Below, piece after piece: positions 16,015 through 24,292 of a stretch of 64,000 bases of DNA. A program made the translations under genes and the position numbers. The notes under the pieces are model-generated. The model was not told the origin of the DNA, searched no databases, and saw only the letters and a list, made by a program, of their open reading frames with translations. How positions within the stretch are numbered: position 1 is the stretch's first letter; every line of letters begins with the position of its first letter. Origin of the DNA: Streptomyces sp. NBC_01669 (GTDB lineage Bacteria > Actinomycetota > Actinomycetes > Streptomycetales > Streptomycetaceae). Location of the stretch: the NCBI RefSeq assembly GCF_026339735.1, contig NZ_JAPEQG010000001.1:186001-250000 (forward strand), written 5' to 3'.

Positions 16015-16933
16015 CACGGACAAGGCCACGATGTACTCGGGCGCCGTCCGCGGGAAGCCGGTCAACATCCTGGACCTGGTGGTGTCGATCCCGGAGGGCG
16101 GCGCCCCTACCGGGATCGTGCGCAACGACACCGACAACTTCCGCTTCAGTGGTTTAGGCAGGAGTGGTGTCGCCCAGTTCCTGTTCGCGGGCGAGGACGG
16201 CGACCTCTTCGCCTGGAGCCCGGACGTGAACCTGACGAACGCCGTCCGGGTCGCGCATGAGAACAGCGACGGCGAGAACGCCGTCTTCAAGGGCCTGACC
16301 CTGATCCCGGGCAGGAAGAAGGACTGCGGGGCCCACGCGCAGCGCAGCAAGACGGCCGGCAACAACGGGCGGTCGCGGCTACTCGTCGCCAACTTCCGTG
16401 ACGCCCGCATCGACGTCTTCGACAAGGACTTCGACCTCCTGCCGCCCGACAACCGGTTCCAGGACCCGAACATCCCCGACGGCTTCGCGCCGTTCGATGT
16501 GAAGAAGATCGGCTCGCGGGTCTTCGTGACCTACGCCAAGCAGGACGAGGACAAAAAGGACGACGTCCCTGGTCCGGGCAACGGCTTCATCGACACGTTC
16601 AGCACCGAGGGCAAGCTGCTGAAGCGCTTCGCGAGCGGTGGCATGCTCAACTCGCCCTGGGGCCTGGAACTCGCGCCCAAGAAGTTCGGCAAGTTCTCCG
16701 GCGACCTGCTCGTCGGAAATTTCGGGGACGGCCACATCAACGTCTTCAGCCCGAACAGCGGCAAGTTCAAGGGCACGCTGCGGAACCGCAAGGGCAACGC
16801 GATCGAGATCCCCGGCGTGTGGGGGCTGCTGCGCGGCACCGACAAGTCCGGCGGCAAGGACTCCGTGTGGTTCGCCGCCGGAATCGACGAGGAAGCCCAC
16901 GGACTGCTCGGCACCTTGCGCGCCGAGCACTGA
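16015..16933 (+). pseudogene. TIGR03118-family protein, 5'-truncated
   Basis: An open frame of about 300 residues encodes the repeat-rich body of this secreted beta-propeller-like family: PVNILDLVVSIPEGGAPTG, FLFAGEDGDLFAW, ANFRDARIDVFDKDF, LVGNFGDGHINVFSP and FAAGIDEEAHGLLGTL. The signal peptide and roughly the first 70-80 residues are missing. The only available start (ATG 15908) would translate through the palindromic repeat, so the product is unlikely to be exported. Function of the family is not established. A hairpin at 16944-16967 follows. Confidence 0.7.
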
Positions 16934-16943
16934 CCGCCCCCTC

Positions 16944-16967
16944 CCGGCGCGCTACCCCACGCGCCGG
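16944..16967. terminator. hairpin after TIGR03118-like gene
   Basis: CCGGCGCG (16944-16951) and CGCGCCGG (16960-16967) form a perfect 8-bp stem with an 8-nt loop, 11 bp past the stop at 16933; flanking C and G runs could lengthen it. Confidence 0.55.
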
Positions 16968-17011
16968 GGGGCTGACAGGCTGGGGTTCCCACGGACGTCA
17001 TCGGCCACCTC

Positions 17012-17938
17012 TCAAGGAGGCCCCCCGATGACCTGCTCGACCCCTTCCGCCTTGCGGTCGTAGCGATTCCCCGCCTGAAGGCGAGGCATGGTGGAGATGT
17101 GCTGGAAGACGTGGTCCGGCAGCCCCAACGGCCCGAGATCGTTGTCGATCCAATCCTGCAGGGGGACGTCGGTGTAACTGACCGGTCGGCCCGGAGCTGC
17201 GGAAACCTCCGCCGCCATAGCGGCGCCGTCCTCCGAGCGCGGACCGGTCAGCTCATGGATTCGGCCGATGTGCGGGGCCGGATCGGCCGGAATCTCCTCC
17301 ATGACCGCGGCGACGTTCCCGGCGCCGCCACAAGTGGACGGTCTGCGGGGCGGGCGCGCAGGAAGTGGCCAGGGCGTGCGGTTGTCGACCGTCACTGTGC
17401 GCCGACTGCCGTTGACGGTCACGGAGACACTGCTGGAATGCGCCGCCGAGGCGGCTTGCGCCTCCGGGCCGGAGAGGATGCTTCCTCCGATGACGCCACC
17501 TGCGACCATGGCGCCTCCGACTGCGGTGCGGGTGGCGATGAAGGTGCGCCGGGTGGGTGCGGCGGACGAGGAAGATTCTTCGGTGGTCGCGGGCGGCGGA
17601 ACAGGCGACGCAGGTTCAGTGAACAGGGCCGAGGTGAGGGTGAGGGCGTCGCCGGCGAAGCGATCGGCGTGGGGCACCGGGCTGTACTGGAGGATCTCGA
17701 CAGGTCCCAGGGCTTCGGCGGCCGCCTGCAGGGCCGCGGTGAGGGAGGCGGAGTCGAGGACGTCGGCGGCGAAGCCACCGGCCTGAACGCCGTCGCCGTC
17801 CAGAGCGGCCACGAGGTCGTCGAGGTGGTTGGCGCTGCGGGAGAAGAGCGCGACGCTGTGGCCGGCGGCCCCGAAGCGTCGGGCGGTCACCAGCCCCAGG
17901 CCGGGGCCGGCGCCGACGAGAGCAAAGGTCGTCACGGT
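17012..17938 (-). pseudogene. chimeric ORF: SDR + xanthine dehydrogenase + NmrA fragments
   Basis: A single open frame joins pieces of three unrelated genes. Residues 1-100 from GTG 17938 are the Rossmann start of a short-chain dehydrogenase (TTFALVGAGPGLGLVTARRF). The middle is the Tat signal and first [2Fe-2S] strand of a xanthine dehydrogenase small subunit (TRRTFIATRTAVGGAMVAGG, then VSVTVNGSRRTVTVD), cut before the cluster cysteines. The last 100 residues are the C-terminus of an NmrA-like protein (HIGRIHELTGPRSEDGAAMA, then VPLQDWIDNDLGPLGLP). No part keeps an active site. A ribosome site (AAGGA) precedes GTG, so it may still be expressed, but it looks like a deletion scar. The neighbouring ADH gene lies upstream on the same strand. 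Confidence 0.7.
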
Positions 17939-18017
17939 GAGTCCTTCACGGCGGAAGTGCACGGGCAGGTGCAGGGCCGGGCCGCGAGGTACCCGGCCCT
18001 GGCGGTGCGTCGGGGCG

Positions 18018-19034
18018 TCAGGGCTTAAGGAGCGCCTTGATGGCGCGGCGCTCGTCCATGGCCTTGTAGCCCTCGGCGACCTGGTCCAGCGGCAGGGTGA
18101 GGTCGAAGACCTTGCCCGGGTTGATCCGGCCGCTCAAGACGCCGTCGATCAGGTCGGGCAGGTAGCGGCGCACCGGGGCGGGGCCGCCGCGCAGACCGAC
18201 GTGGGAGAAGAACAGCTCCTGCCCGTCGATCGCCACCTCGTGGGGGACGCCGACAAAGCCGACATTGCCGCCCGGCCGGGCCGCATGCAGGGCCTGCCGC
18301 ATGGCCTGCGCGGTGCCGACGCACTCCAGCACCGCGTCGGCACCGATTCCGTCGGTGAGGTCCTTGATCCGGGCGACACCTTCCTCGCCACGCTCGGTGA
18401 CGATGTCAGTGGCGCCGAACTCCAGGGCAAGCTGCTGGCGGGACTCGTGGCGGCTCATCGCGATGATCCGCTCCGCGCCCATTTCCTTCGCGGCAATCAC
18501 CGCGCACAGCCCGACCGCTCCGTCGCCGACCACGACGACGGTGGAACCGGGCTTGACCTCGGCGGCGTCGGCGGCCCACCAGCCGGTGCCCATGACGTCG
18601 GAGACGGCCAGCAGGCTGGGCCAGAACTCCTCGGCGGGGTGCTCGTCGGTGGCGACCAGGGTGCCCTGGGCATGGGGGATGCGCACGTAGTCGGCCTGGC
18701 AGGTGCTCATGAACTCGCGGTTGAGGCAGTTGGACTGGAAGCCGTTGCGGCAGTTGGCGCAGGTGTTGTCCGAGGTGGCGAACGAGCCGACGACGAACTG
18801 GCCCGGCTTGACCGCGGTGACCTCGCTGCCGACCTCCTCCACGAAGCCGACGTACTCATGCCCCATCGGGTGCGCCTCGTCGGTCAAGTCCAGGCCGCGG
18901 TAGGGCCACAGGTCAGAGCCGCATACACAGGTGACGGCCGTGCGGATGATCGCGTCCGTCGGTTGGAGGATCTTCGGATCGTCAAGGGTCTCGAAGCGCA
19001 CATCGCCGGGGGCGTGGATCACTGCTCCGCGCAT
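18018..19034 (-). CDS. zinc-dependent alcohol dehydrogenase (MDR family)
   Basis: A 338-residue medium-chain dehydrogenase. ATG 19034 (MRGAVIHAPGDVRFE) has AAGGA upstream; the longer frame is rejected. The catalytic zinc region shows CVCGSDLWPYRG and GHEYVGFVEEVG. The structural zinc loop is NTCANCRNGFQSNC. The cofactor fold has VVVGDGAVGLCAV. It oxidises an alcohol or reduces an aldehyde with NAD(P)H. It is divergent from the MmyB-type regulator at 19305, with a palindrome between them, which suggests regulation by that protein. All other redox genes around it are broken, so it is the survivor of a larger cluster. Confidence 0.85.
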   Translation of the reverse strand: MRGAVIHAPGDVRFETLDDPKILQPTDAIIRTAVTCVCGSDLWPYRGLDLTDEAHPMGHEYVGFVEEVGSEVTAVKPGQFVVGSFATSDNTCANCRNGFQSNCLNREFMSTCQADYVRIPHAQGTLVATDEHPAEEFWPSLLAVSDVMGTGWWAADAAEVKPGSTVVVVGDGAVGLCAVIAAKEMGAERIIAMSRHESRQQLALEFGATDIVTERGEEGVARIKDLTDGIGADAVLECVGTAQAMRQALHAARPGGNVGFVGVPHEVAIDGQELFFSHVGLRGGPAPVRRYLPDLIDGVLSGRINPGKVFDLTLPLDQVAEGYKAMDERRAIKALLKP

Positions 19035-19254
19035 GAGGGGTTCCTTACGTACTGAGGGGCGGGTCTCCGGTGCGGCCCGGTGGGGCCGCTTGTGCCCGCG
19101 TGCGGTTGCATACCGGGCGTACGAGAACGCACCGCTGTCACCAGCGCGCATGGGCGGGCACACCCGACGTCCGGCGCCGTAACGTCGGGGCCGGGAGTGC
19201 CATGTCATCCAGGTAACCGGCTTTCCGCGCGGGCAGCGAGTTACCAGCGAGGGG

Positions 19255-19269
19255 TGTACTGCCAGTACA
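19255..19269. promoter_or_regulatory. palindrome between ADH and MmyB-type regulator
   Basis: TGTACTG-C-CAGTACA is a perfect 7-bp dyad, flanked by GGG and CCC. It lies 36 bp upstream of the regulator start and 221 bp upstream of the ADH start. It is a likely operator for the divergent pair. Confidence 0.55.
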
Positions 19270-19304
19270 TCCCTCCCACGGCGTGCGGCACGTACGGTCG
19301 AGGG

Positions 19305-20195
19305 GTGGACAACCGTGAAGAGGTCCGCGAGTTCCTCACCTCGCGGCGAGCAAAGATCACCCCGGAACGGGCCGGGCTGCCCGCCGGCTCCCGGCGCCGC
19401 GTGCCGGGGCTGCGCAGGAGCGAGGTCGCGGCTCTGGCCGACGTCAGCGTCGAGTACTACGCGAAACTCGAACGCGGCAACCTCGCCGGAGTCTCACCGG
19501 CCGTCCTCGAGGCCGTCGCCCGCGCGCTCCAGCTGGACGACGCCGAGCGCTCCCATCTGCTGCACCTGGCGCAGGCCGCCGACGGCTCCGACGCCCTCAC
19601 CCGCCCCTGGCGCCGGACCACCCGGCAGTGGACACCGCACCGCAGCCTGCAGTGGACCCTGGACGCGATCACCGCCGGGCCAGCGTTCGTCCGCAATGCC
19701 CGTATGGACCTGCTGGCCGCCAACCAGCTGGCCCGCGCCTTCTACTGCGATCTCTACGCCGTCCCCCACAATCAGGCGAACCTCGCCCGTTTCAACTTCC
19801 TCGACCCCGCCTCCCGGCGTTTCTACCCCGACTGGGACACCTTCGCCGACACCGCAGTGGCCATCTTGCGCACCGAGGCCGGCCGCAACCCGCACGACAA
19901 GGACCTGCACGACCTCGTCGGCGAACTCTCCACCCGCAGCGAGGAGTTCCGCACCCGCTGGGGCGCCCACAACGTGCGCCACCACGGCACCGGGGTCAAA
20001 TGGTTCCACCACTCGGCCGTCGGCGAACTCACCCTGGCCTACGAGGGCCTGGAGATGGCCGCCGCACCCGGCCTCACCCTCACCATCTACACCGCCGAAC
20101 CCGGGTCGCCCTCCGAGGAGCGGCTGCGCCTGCTCGCCTCCTGGGCCGCCACCCAAGAGACCCACTCGCCCACGAAACAATCCACAACAAGCTGA
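19305..20195 (+). CDS. MmyB-type XRE-family regulator
   Basis: About 296 residues from GTG 19305. The N-terminus is an XRE helix-turn-helix (FLTSRRAKITPE, RVPGLRRSEVAALADVSVEY, YAKLERGNLAGVS). The C-terminal two thirds are an MmyB-like ligand-binding domain (LLAANQLARAFYCDLY, WDTFADTAVAILRTEAGRNP, HHSAVGELTLAYEGLEM). In actinobacteria these regulators sit beside SDR, NmrA and ADH genes and control them, which fits the redox genes and fragments here. No strong ribosome site is visible, but the start is the first codon of the domain. Confidence 0.88.
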   Translation: MDNREEVREFLTSRRAKITPERAGLPAGSRRRVPGLRRSEVAALADVSVEYYAKLERGNLAGVSPAVLEAVARALQLDDAERSHLLHLAQAADGSDALTRPWRRTTRQWTPHRSLQWTLDAITAGPAFVRNARMDLLAANQLARAFYCDLYAVPHNQANLARFNFLDPASRRFYPDWDTFADTAVAILRTEAGRNPHDKDLHDLVGELSTRSEEFRTRWGAHNVRHHGTGVKWFHHSAVGELTLAYEGLEMAAAPGLTLTIYTAEPGSPSEERLRLLASWAATQETHSPTKQSTTS

Positions 20196-20290
20196 AGCCC
20201 TTCGACGACTGGCCCGCACGCGGGGCCATCGAGAGGGAATAGCGCTTGCTTCAGCGGCCACCGCGACCACGAACGGAAGGAGACACTTCC

Positions 20291-20422
20291 ATGCGAGGAG
20301 CAGCCATGCACGCTGCTGGCGACGGTCGCGTCGACGAGCGGGACAGAGCGACTGTCCGAGCGCCGCTCGGCTTCGCGGCGCCCGCCCCGGCCTCGCGCGT
20401 GCGAGAGGCGGTGCGATCTTGA
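20291..20422 (+). pseudogene. alcohol dehydrogenase N-terminal fragment
   Basis: After an excellent ribosome site (GGAAGGAG) the frame reads MRGAAMHAAGDGRVDER, close to the start of the intact ADH at 19034. The similarity is then lost and the frame ends at TGA 20420-20422, overlapping the next start (TTG 20419). It is the stub of a second ADH removed by deletion. Confidence 0.5.
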
Positions 20423-20754
20423 GTCGGATCCTGGTGACCGGTTCCGCGGACGGCCTTGGACGTGCCGCTGCAGATTCCCTGCTGTCCGCGGGACACGATG
20501 TCGTGGTGCTGAGCAACGCCGTGGATCCGGGCTGGGTGCCGACCAAGATGGGCGGACCCAACGCGCCGGACGATCTCGAGGTCGGCCACCGGACACAGGA
20601 GTGGCTCGCCTCCAGCGACGAACCCCAGGCCCTGACCACCGACGGGTACTGGTACCATCGTCAGCGGCTGCAGCCGCACCGCGCAGTCCACGACGAGGCG
20701 TTCCAAAACCGCCTCCTGCGGACGTTGGCCGAGCAGACGGGCACCGCGCTCTGA
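20419..20754 (+). pseudogene. short-chain dehydrogenase with large internal deletion
   Basis: The 111-residue frame starts with the SDR cofactor motif (SRILVTGSADGLGRAAADSL) and jumps at residue about 32 straight to the C-terminal region (VLSNAVDPGWVPTKMGG, then QEWLASSDEPQALTTDGYWY). The SDR active-site Ser and Tyr-x3-Lys are both gone. About 130 residues are missing but the frame is kept. It cannot be a working SDR. Confidence 0.7.
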
Positions 20755-20921
20755 CTGACCGCGGCCATGTGGTGCCTGTGCGCGGTGTGCTGCCGACTCT
20801 CCTACGGACGACCTCGCCGGCAGCTCCCTGCTGAGCGATCATTCGCCATTCCTCCCCGGAACGCTGAGACGCAGCCGCCCCCGCCGACTCCCATGTGGGC
20901 GACGGGGGTCGAAGTGCGCGA

Positions 20922-21335
20922 CTACCAGGCGTATGCCTCCGGGGCCTCGCCACCGGGGCCGGGCCAGATCTCGTCGAGCATGCGCAGCGTGTCCTCCGAC
21001 AAGATCACGTCGAGGGCGCGCTGGCTGGTGGCGAGTTGTGCTGCGGTGCGGGGACCGACGATCGTGGCGGTGACGACCGGGTTGTGCAACAGCCAGGCCA
21101 GGGCAACGTCCGCGGGCTGTTCGCCGAGCTCGGCACACAGCGCCACCTACGCCTCAGCTGGGGTCGGTACCGTTCGACGCGGGCCAGGGCCTCCGGCGTC
21201 ACGCGGCGACCGCCCTCACCCTGCGCCTTCTGCAGCGCGCCGCCGAGCAGCCCGCCGCCCAGCGGGCTCCACGGGATCAGCCCGAGACCGTAGTACCGCA
21301 ATGCGGGGATCACCTCGAGCTCGACGGTGCGAGCG
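20922..21335 (-). pseudogene. aldo/keto reductase C-terminal half, frameshifted
   Basis: Upstream part: TVELEVIPALRYYGLGLIPW and SPLGGGLLGG; after a frameshift near 21145: LGEQPADVALAWLLHNPVVT, ATIVGPRTAAQL, and the end EIWPGPGGEAPEAYAW. These match the second half of AKR enzymes. The N-terminal half with the catalytic Tyr is missing. Confidence 0.75.
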
Positions 21336-21544
21336 GAAGACCGGTGATCAGGACGGCGCCGAGAAATACGCGGCCGGCCAGCAGCCGCCGGACGTCGCTC
21401 CACGCGAAGTGAAACCCATGACCAAGCAACCGCTCAGTCGGTCACTTGCTCAGCGTGGTGCGTTGGGTAGCATCCGCCATCCGTCTCTGGCCGGAGTGCG
21501 GCTCCGTCGATCCGGCCCGGGACGTGCTCATCTTGGTGACGGTA

Positions 21545-23536
21545 TCAGCGTCCGGCTGGGAGCCTGGTTGCGAAGTCCTCGAACCAGGCCAGCATCTCGG
21601 GATGGGTGATGGCTCCCTCAGCACTCACATCAGCAGCGCGAGCTCCCTGCATGATGCGCTTGACGGGGACCTCCAGCTTCTTCCCGGTCAAGGTGCGCGG
21701 CACGGCAGCTATCGGAACGATGGCATCCGGAACATGCCGCGGCGAAAGCTCTCCCTTGATCGACACGGCGATGCTGTTCCGGAGCGCATCGTCGAGGATT
21801 GCCCCTTCGGCGAGGACGACGAAGAGCGGCATGAAGTACTGGCCATCCGGCAGTTCGGCGCCAATGACCACACTGTCCGCGATCTGAGGGAGCCGCTCGA
21901 CGACGGCGTAGATGTCGGCGGACCCCATGCGCACGCCCATGCGGTTGAGTGTCGAGTCCGACCGGCCGGCCACCACGACAGACAGGTCCGGGTCGACCGT
22001 GACCCAGTCGCCGTGCCGCCAGATCCCGGGATAGACGTCGAAGTAACTCGCCAGGTAGCGCTGGTTCTCAGGGTCGTTGACAAAGTGCAAGGGCATTGAG
22101 GGAAGTGGCGCCGTCACCACCAGCTCCCCCTGCTCCCCCACGAGCGGCTGTCCCGAGAAATCCCACGCGGCGAGAGCAACACCGAGCGCGGGGCACTGGA
22201 TCCGGCCGAGCCGGACCGGCAGGAGCGGAGAACCTCCGGCGAGGACCGAGCAGATGTCGGTTCCTCCGCAGATCGACTGCAGCCATACGTCGGAGGCGAG
22301 ACGATCGTAGACCCAGCGCCAGGTGCTCCCGGGGAGGGCTGAGCCGGTCTGCAGGATGGATCGCACAGCGCTCAGATCGATCTCGGCTGCTGGGTGCGCG
22401 TCCGCCTTCTCCGCGGCGACCAGGTAGGCCGCTCCCATGCCAACCATCGTTGCGCGTGTCTGCTCGGCAACCTTCCAGACACCGTTGACGTCGGGGTAGG
22501 TGGGACTGCCGTCGTACAGGATGATGGTGGCTCCGTGCAGCAGGCCGCCGACCATGAAATTCCACACCATCCAGCTGGTGGAGGTGTGGAAGAAGTAGCG
22601 GTCTTCGCTCCGGAGGTCGGCACCGAGGCCGAGGGCCTTGAGCAGTTCGACGACGATGCCGCCGTGGGCCTGCACGATGCCCTTGGGTACGCCCGTCGTG
22701 CCCGATGACCACAAGATCCACAGGGGGTGGTCGGAGGGGACGTCGGCGAAGCTGAGCTCCGCCTGGTTCCGCAGCAGTACGGACCACGTGTGCTGCGCCA
22801 CCTCCGTCCGCTGCGACCACGCCGATGTGGTTGAGGACGCGTAGAGGTAGTCGACCGCGATCAGGTGCCGGACTGTGGGAAGCCCGTCCATGATCTCAGC
22901 GAGCTCCGGACGTCGGTCGAACTCCTTTCCTCCGTAGTAATAGCCGTCGGCGGCGACGAGAACCGACGGCTGCGCCTGCTGCAGCCGCGCGAGCACGCTG
23001 GGCGTACCGAAATCCGGCGAGCACACCGTCCATACCGCTCCGACGGCGGCGCTGGCCAGCAACGCGATCACCGCGTGTGCCGTATTGGGCAGGTAGCCGG
23101 CAACGTGGTCACCAGGTCCCACACCCATGTCGCGAAGGGACGCAGCGACAGTCGCGACCTGGCTCCTGAGCTGCTGCCACGACGTCTCCGCGGGAGCGCC
23201 GCCCTCGGCCACGGTGATCAGGGCCGGGCGTTCGTCGGTGGCATGGGCGAAGCATTGCTCGGCGAAGTTCAGCCGCGCTCCTGGGAACCAGGACGCTCCT
23301 GGCATGGACGGGTCGGCCAGGACCTCGTCGTAGCTGCTGACGGCGTCGAGGCCGTAGAACTCCCACACCGCCGACCAGAAGGCGGGCACGTCGGTGGTGC
23401 TCCACCGCCACAGTTCCGTGTAGTCGGAGAAGGACAGTCCCCGCGTGGTGCTCAACCAGCGCATGAAGGCGGCAACGTTGGAGCTTTCGGCCGTCGAGCG
23501 GCTCGGGGACCACAACAGGTCGGTGTCGGTGTTCAT
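21545..23536 (-). CDS. acetoacetyl-CoA synthetase
   Basis: A 663-residue ANL-superfamily ligase. ATG 23536 (MNTDTDLLWSPS) has GGAGG upstream. The adenylation signature reads LWILWSSGTTGVPKGIVQ. Other family marks are ASWFPGARLNFAEQ near the start, a C-terminal hinge near VVVAGRSDSTLNRMGVRMG, and LTGKKLEVPVKR with the catalytic Lys. Long, N-terminally extended forms with this pattern activate acetoacetate: ATP + acetoacetate + CoA gives acetoacetyl-CoA, AMP and PPi. It is last of the minus-strand run and separated from the hydrolase gene by a 15-bp hairpin, so it may have a lower or separate transcript. It fits beside BKACE, whose reaction can release acetoacetate. Confidence 0.85.
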   Translation of the reverse strand: MNTDTDLLWSPSRSTAESSNVAAFMRWLSTTRGLSFSDYTELWRWSTTDVPAFWSAVWEFYGLDAVSSYDEVLADPSMPGASWFPGARLNFAEQCFAHATDERPALITVAEGGAPAETSWQQLRSQVATVAASLRDMGVGPGDHVAGYLPNTAHAVIALLASAAVGAVWTVCSPDFGTPSVLARLQQAQPSVLVAADGYYYGGKEFDRRPELAEIMDGLPTVRHLIAVDYLYASSTTSAWSQRTEVAQHTWSVLLRNQAELSFADVPSDHPLWILWSSGTTGVPKGIVQAHGGIVVELLKALGLGADLRSEDRYFFHTSTSWMVWNFMVGGLLHGATIILYDGSPTYPDVNGVWKVAEQTRATMVGMGAAYLVAAEKADAHPAAEIDLSAVRSILQTGSALPGSTWRWVYDRLASDVWLQSICGGTDICSVLAGGSPLLPVRLGRIQCPALGVALAAWDFSGQPLVGEQGELVVTAPLPSMPLHFVNDPENQRYLASYFDVYPGIWRHGDWVTVDPDLSVVVAGRSDSTLNRMGVRMGSADIYAVVERLPQIADSVVIGAELPDGQYFMPLFVVLAEGAILDDALRNSIAVSIKGELSPRHVPDAIVPIAAVPRTLTGKKLEVPVKRIMQGARAADVSAEGAITHPEMLAWFEDFATRLPAGR

Positions 23537-23653
23537 GAGCGCCTCCAAGGCGGTGTCGTGCGGGTGGGGATCAGTGCAGAGGCCGGCCGACGGGGTGGAA
23601 GCGCCTACAGACTGCTGACACGTCTCTGACGATGCGCGCTCGGTGGGTGCACG

Positions 23654-23687
23654 GCTCCCTCCTGCCCGAGGGCGGGCAGGAGGGAGC
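23654..23687. terminator. 15-bp hairpin between hydrolase and acetoacetyl-CoA synthetase genes
   Basis: GCTCCCTCCTGCCCG (23654-23668) and CGGGCAGGAGGGAGC (23673-23687) pair perfectly around 4 nt. It lies 20 bp past the hydrolase stop, and is likely a terminator or attenuator inside the catabolic gene run. Confidence 0.7.
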
Positions 23688-23707
23688 GTGAGGGGCACCG
23701 TCGTGCG

Positions 23708-24292
23708 TCAGATGGACCTGTCGGACGAGGTTTGGCTGAGCTCGCGGATGATCTCCTCCGCCTGAGGCCATTCGCCATAGCCTGAGGCGGGGTTGAGGTG
23801 TCCGACTGGACCGAGGTTCTCGAGGCGACTCCCCCATGCTCGGGCGAGGTCGGTGACGCGTTCGAAACCGGCCAGGGGGTCGTTCGTGCTTGCCGCGACG
23901 ATGCCGGGGAAGGGCAGAGGTGTCCGCGGGGTCGGCGTCCAGCCGTTTTCGCGCAGGTCTTCCAGGGTGGGGTAGCCCTCCGGCAGCGGGGTGTCGAAGT
24001 CCGGTGGCGCCGCCAGCAGCGCGCCCTTGACGGGGCGCCGGTGTCGTTGCGCCCAGTGCACGGTGGTCATCACCCCGGCGCTGTGGGCGACCAGTACGAC
24101 CGGCCCGGAGATGTCCGACAGGACCTCGTCCAGGGCGGCGACCTGGGCGTCGCAGCTGAGCCTGTCGCGTTCCAACGGCGGAATGGTACGGGCGTCGGCG
24201 ATCTTGTTGGCGAGGATGGTCTGCCAGTGGTCCGGCACGTGATCGCGCAGACCGGGGACGATCACGACGGTCGGCGGTGCAATGAGACTCAC
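23708..24292 (-). CDS. RBBP9/YdeN-type alpha/beta hydrolase
   Basis: A 194-residue serine hydrolase. It begins TVVIVPGLRDHVPDHWQTIL, has the nucleophile elbow AHSAG, an acid candidate in STNDPLAGFERV, and the catalytic His in GPVGHLNPASGYGEWP, all typical of the RBBP9/DUF1234 family of small hydrolases. GTG 24292 overlaps the MFS stop codon (GTGA), so the two are coupled. In this operon it probably cleaves an ester or amide in the imported substrate or an intermediate. The exact substrate is unknown. Confidence 0.85.
   Translation of the reverse strand: MSLIAPPTVVIVPGLRDHVPDHWQTILANKIADARTIPPLERDRLSCDAQVAALDEVLSDISGPVVLVAHSAGVMTTVHWAQRHRRPVKGALLAAPPDFDTPLPEGYPTLEDLRENGWTPTPRTPLPFPGIVAASTNDPLAGFERVTDLARAWGSRLENLGPVGHLNPASGYGEWPQAEEIIRELSQTSSDRSI

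Noticed and set aside
18018..19208. N-terminal extension of the alcohol dehydrogenase
   Set aside because: The first 58 residues are Arg/Pro-rich and unlike the family; ATG 19034 has a ribosome site and the right N-terminus.
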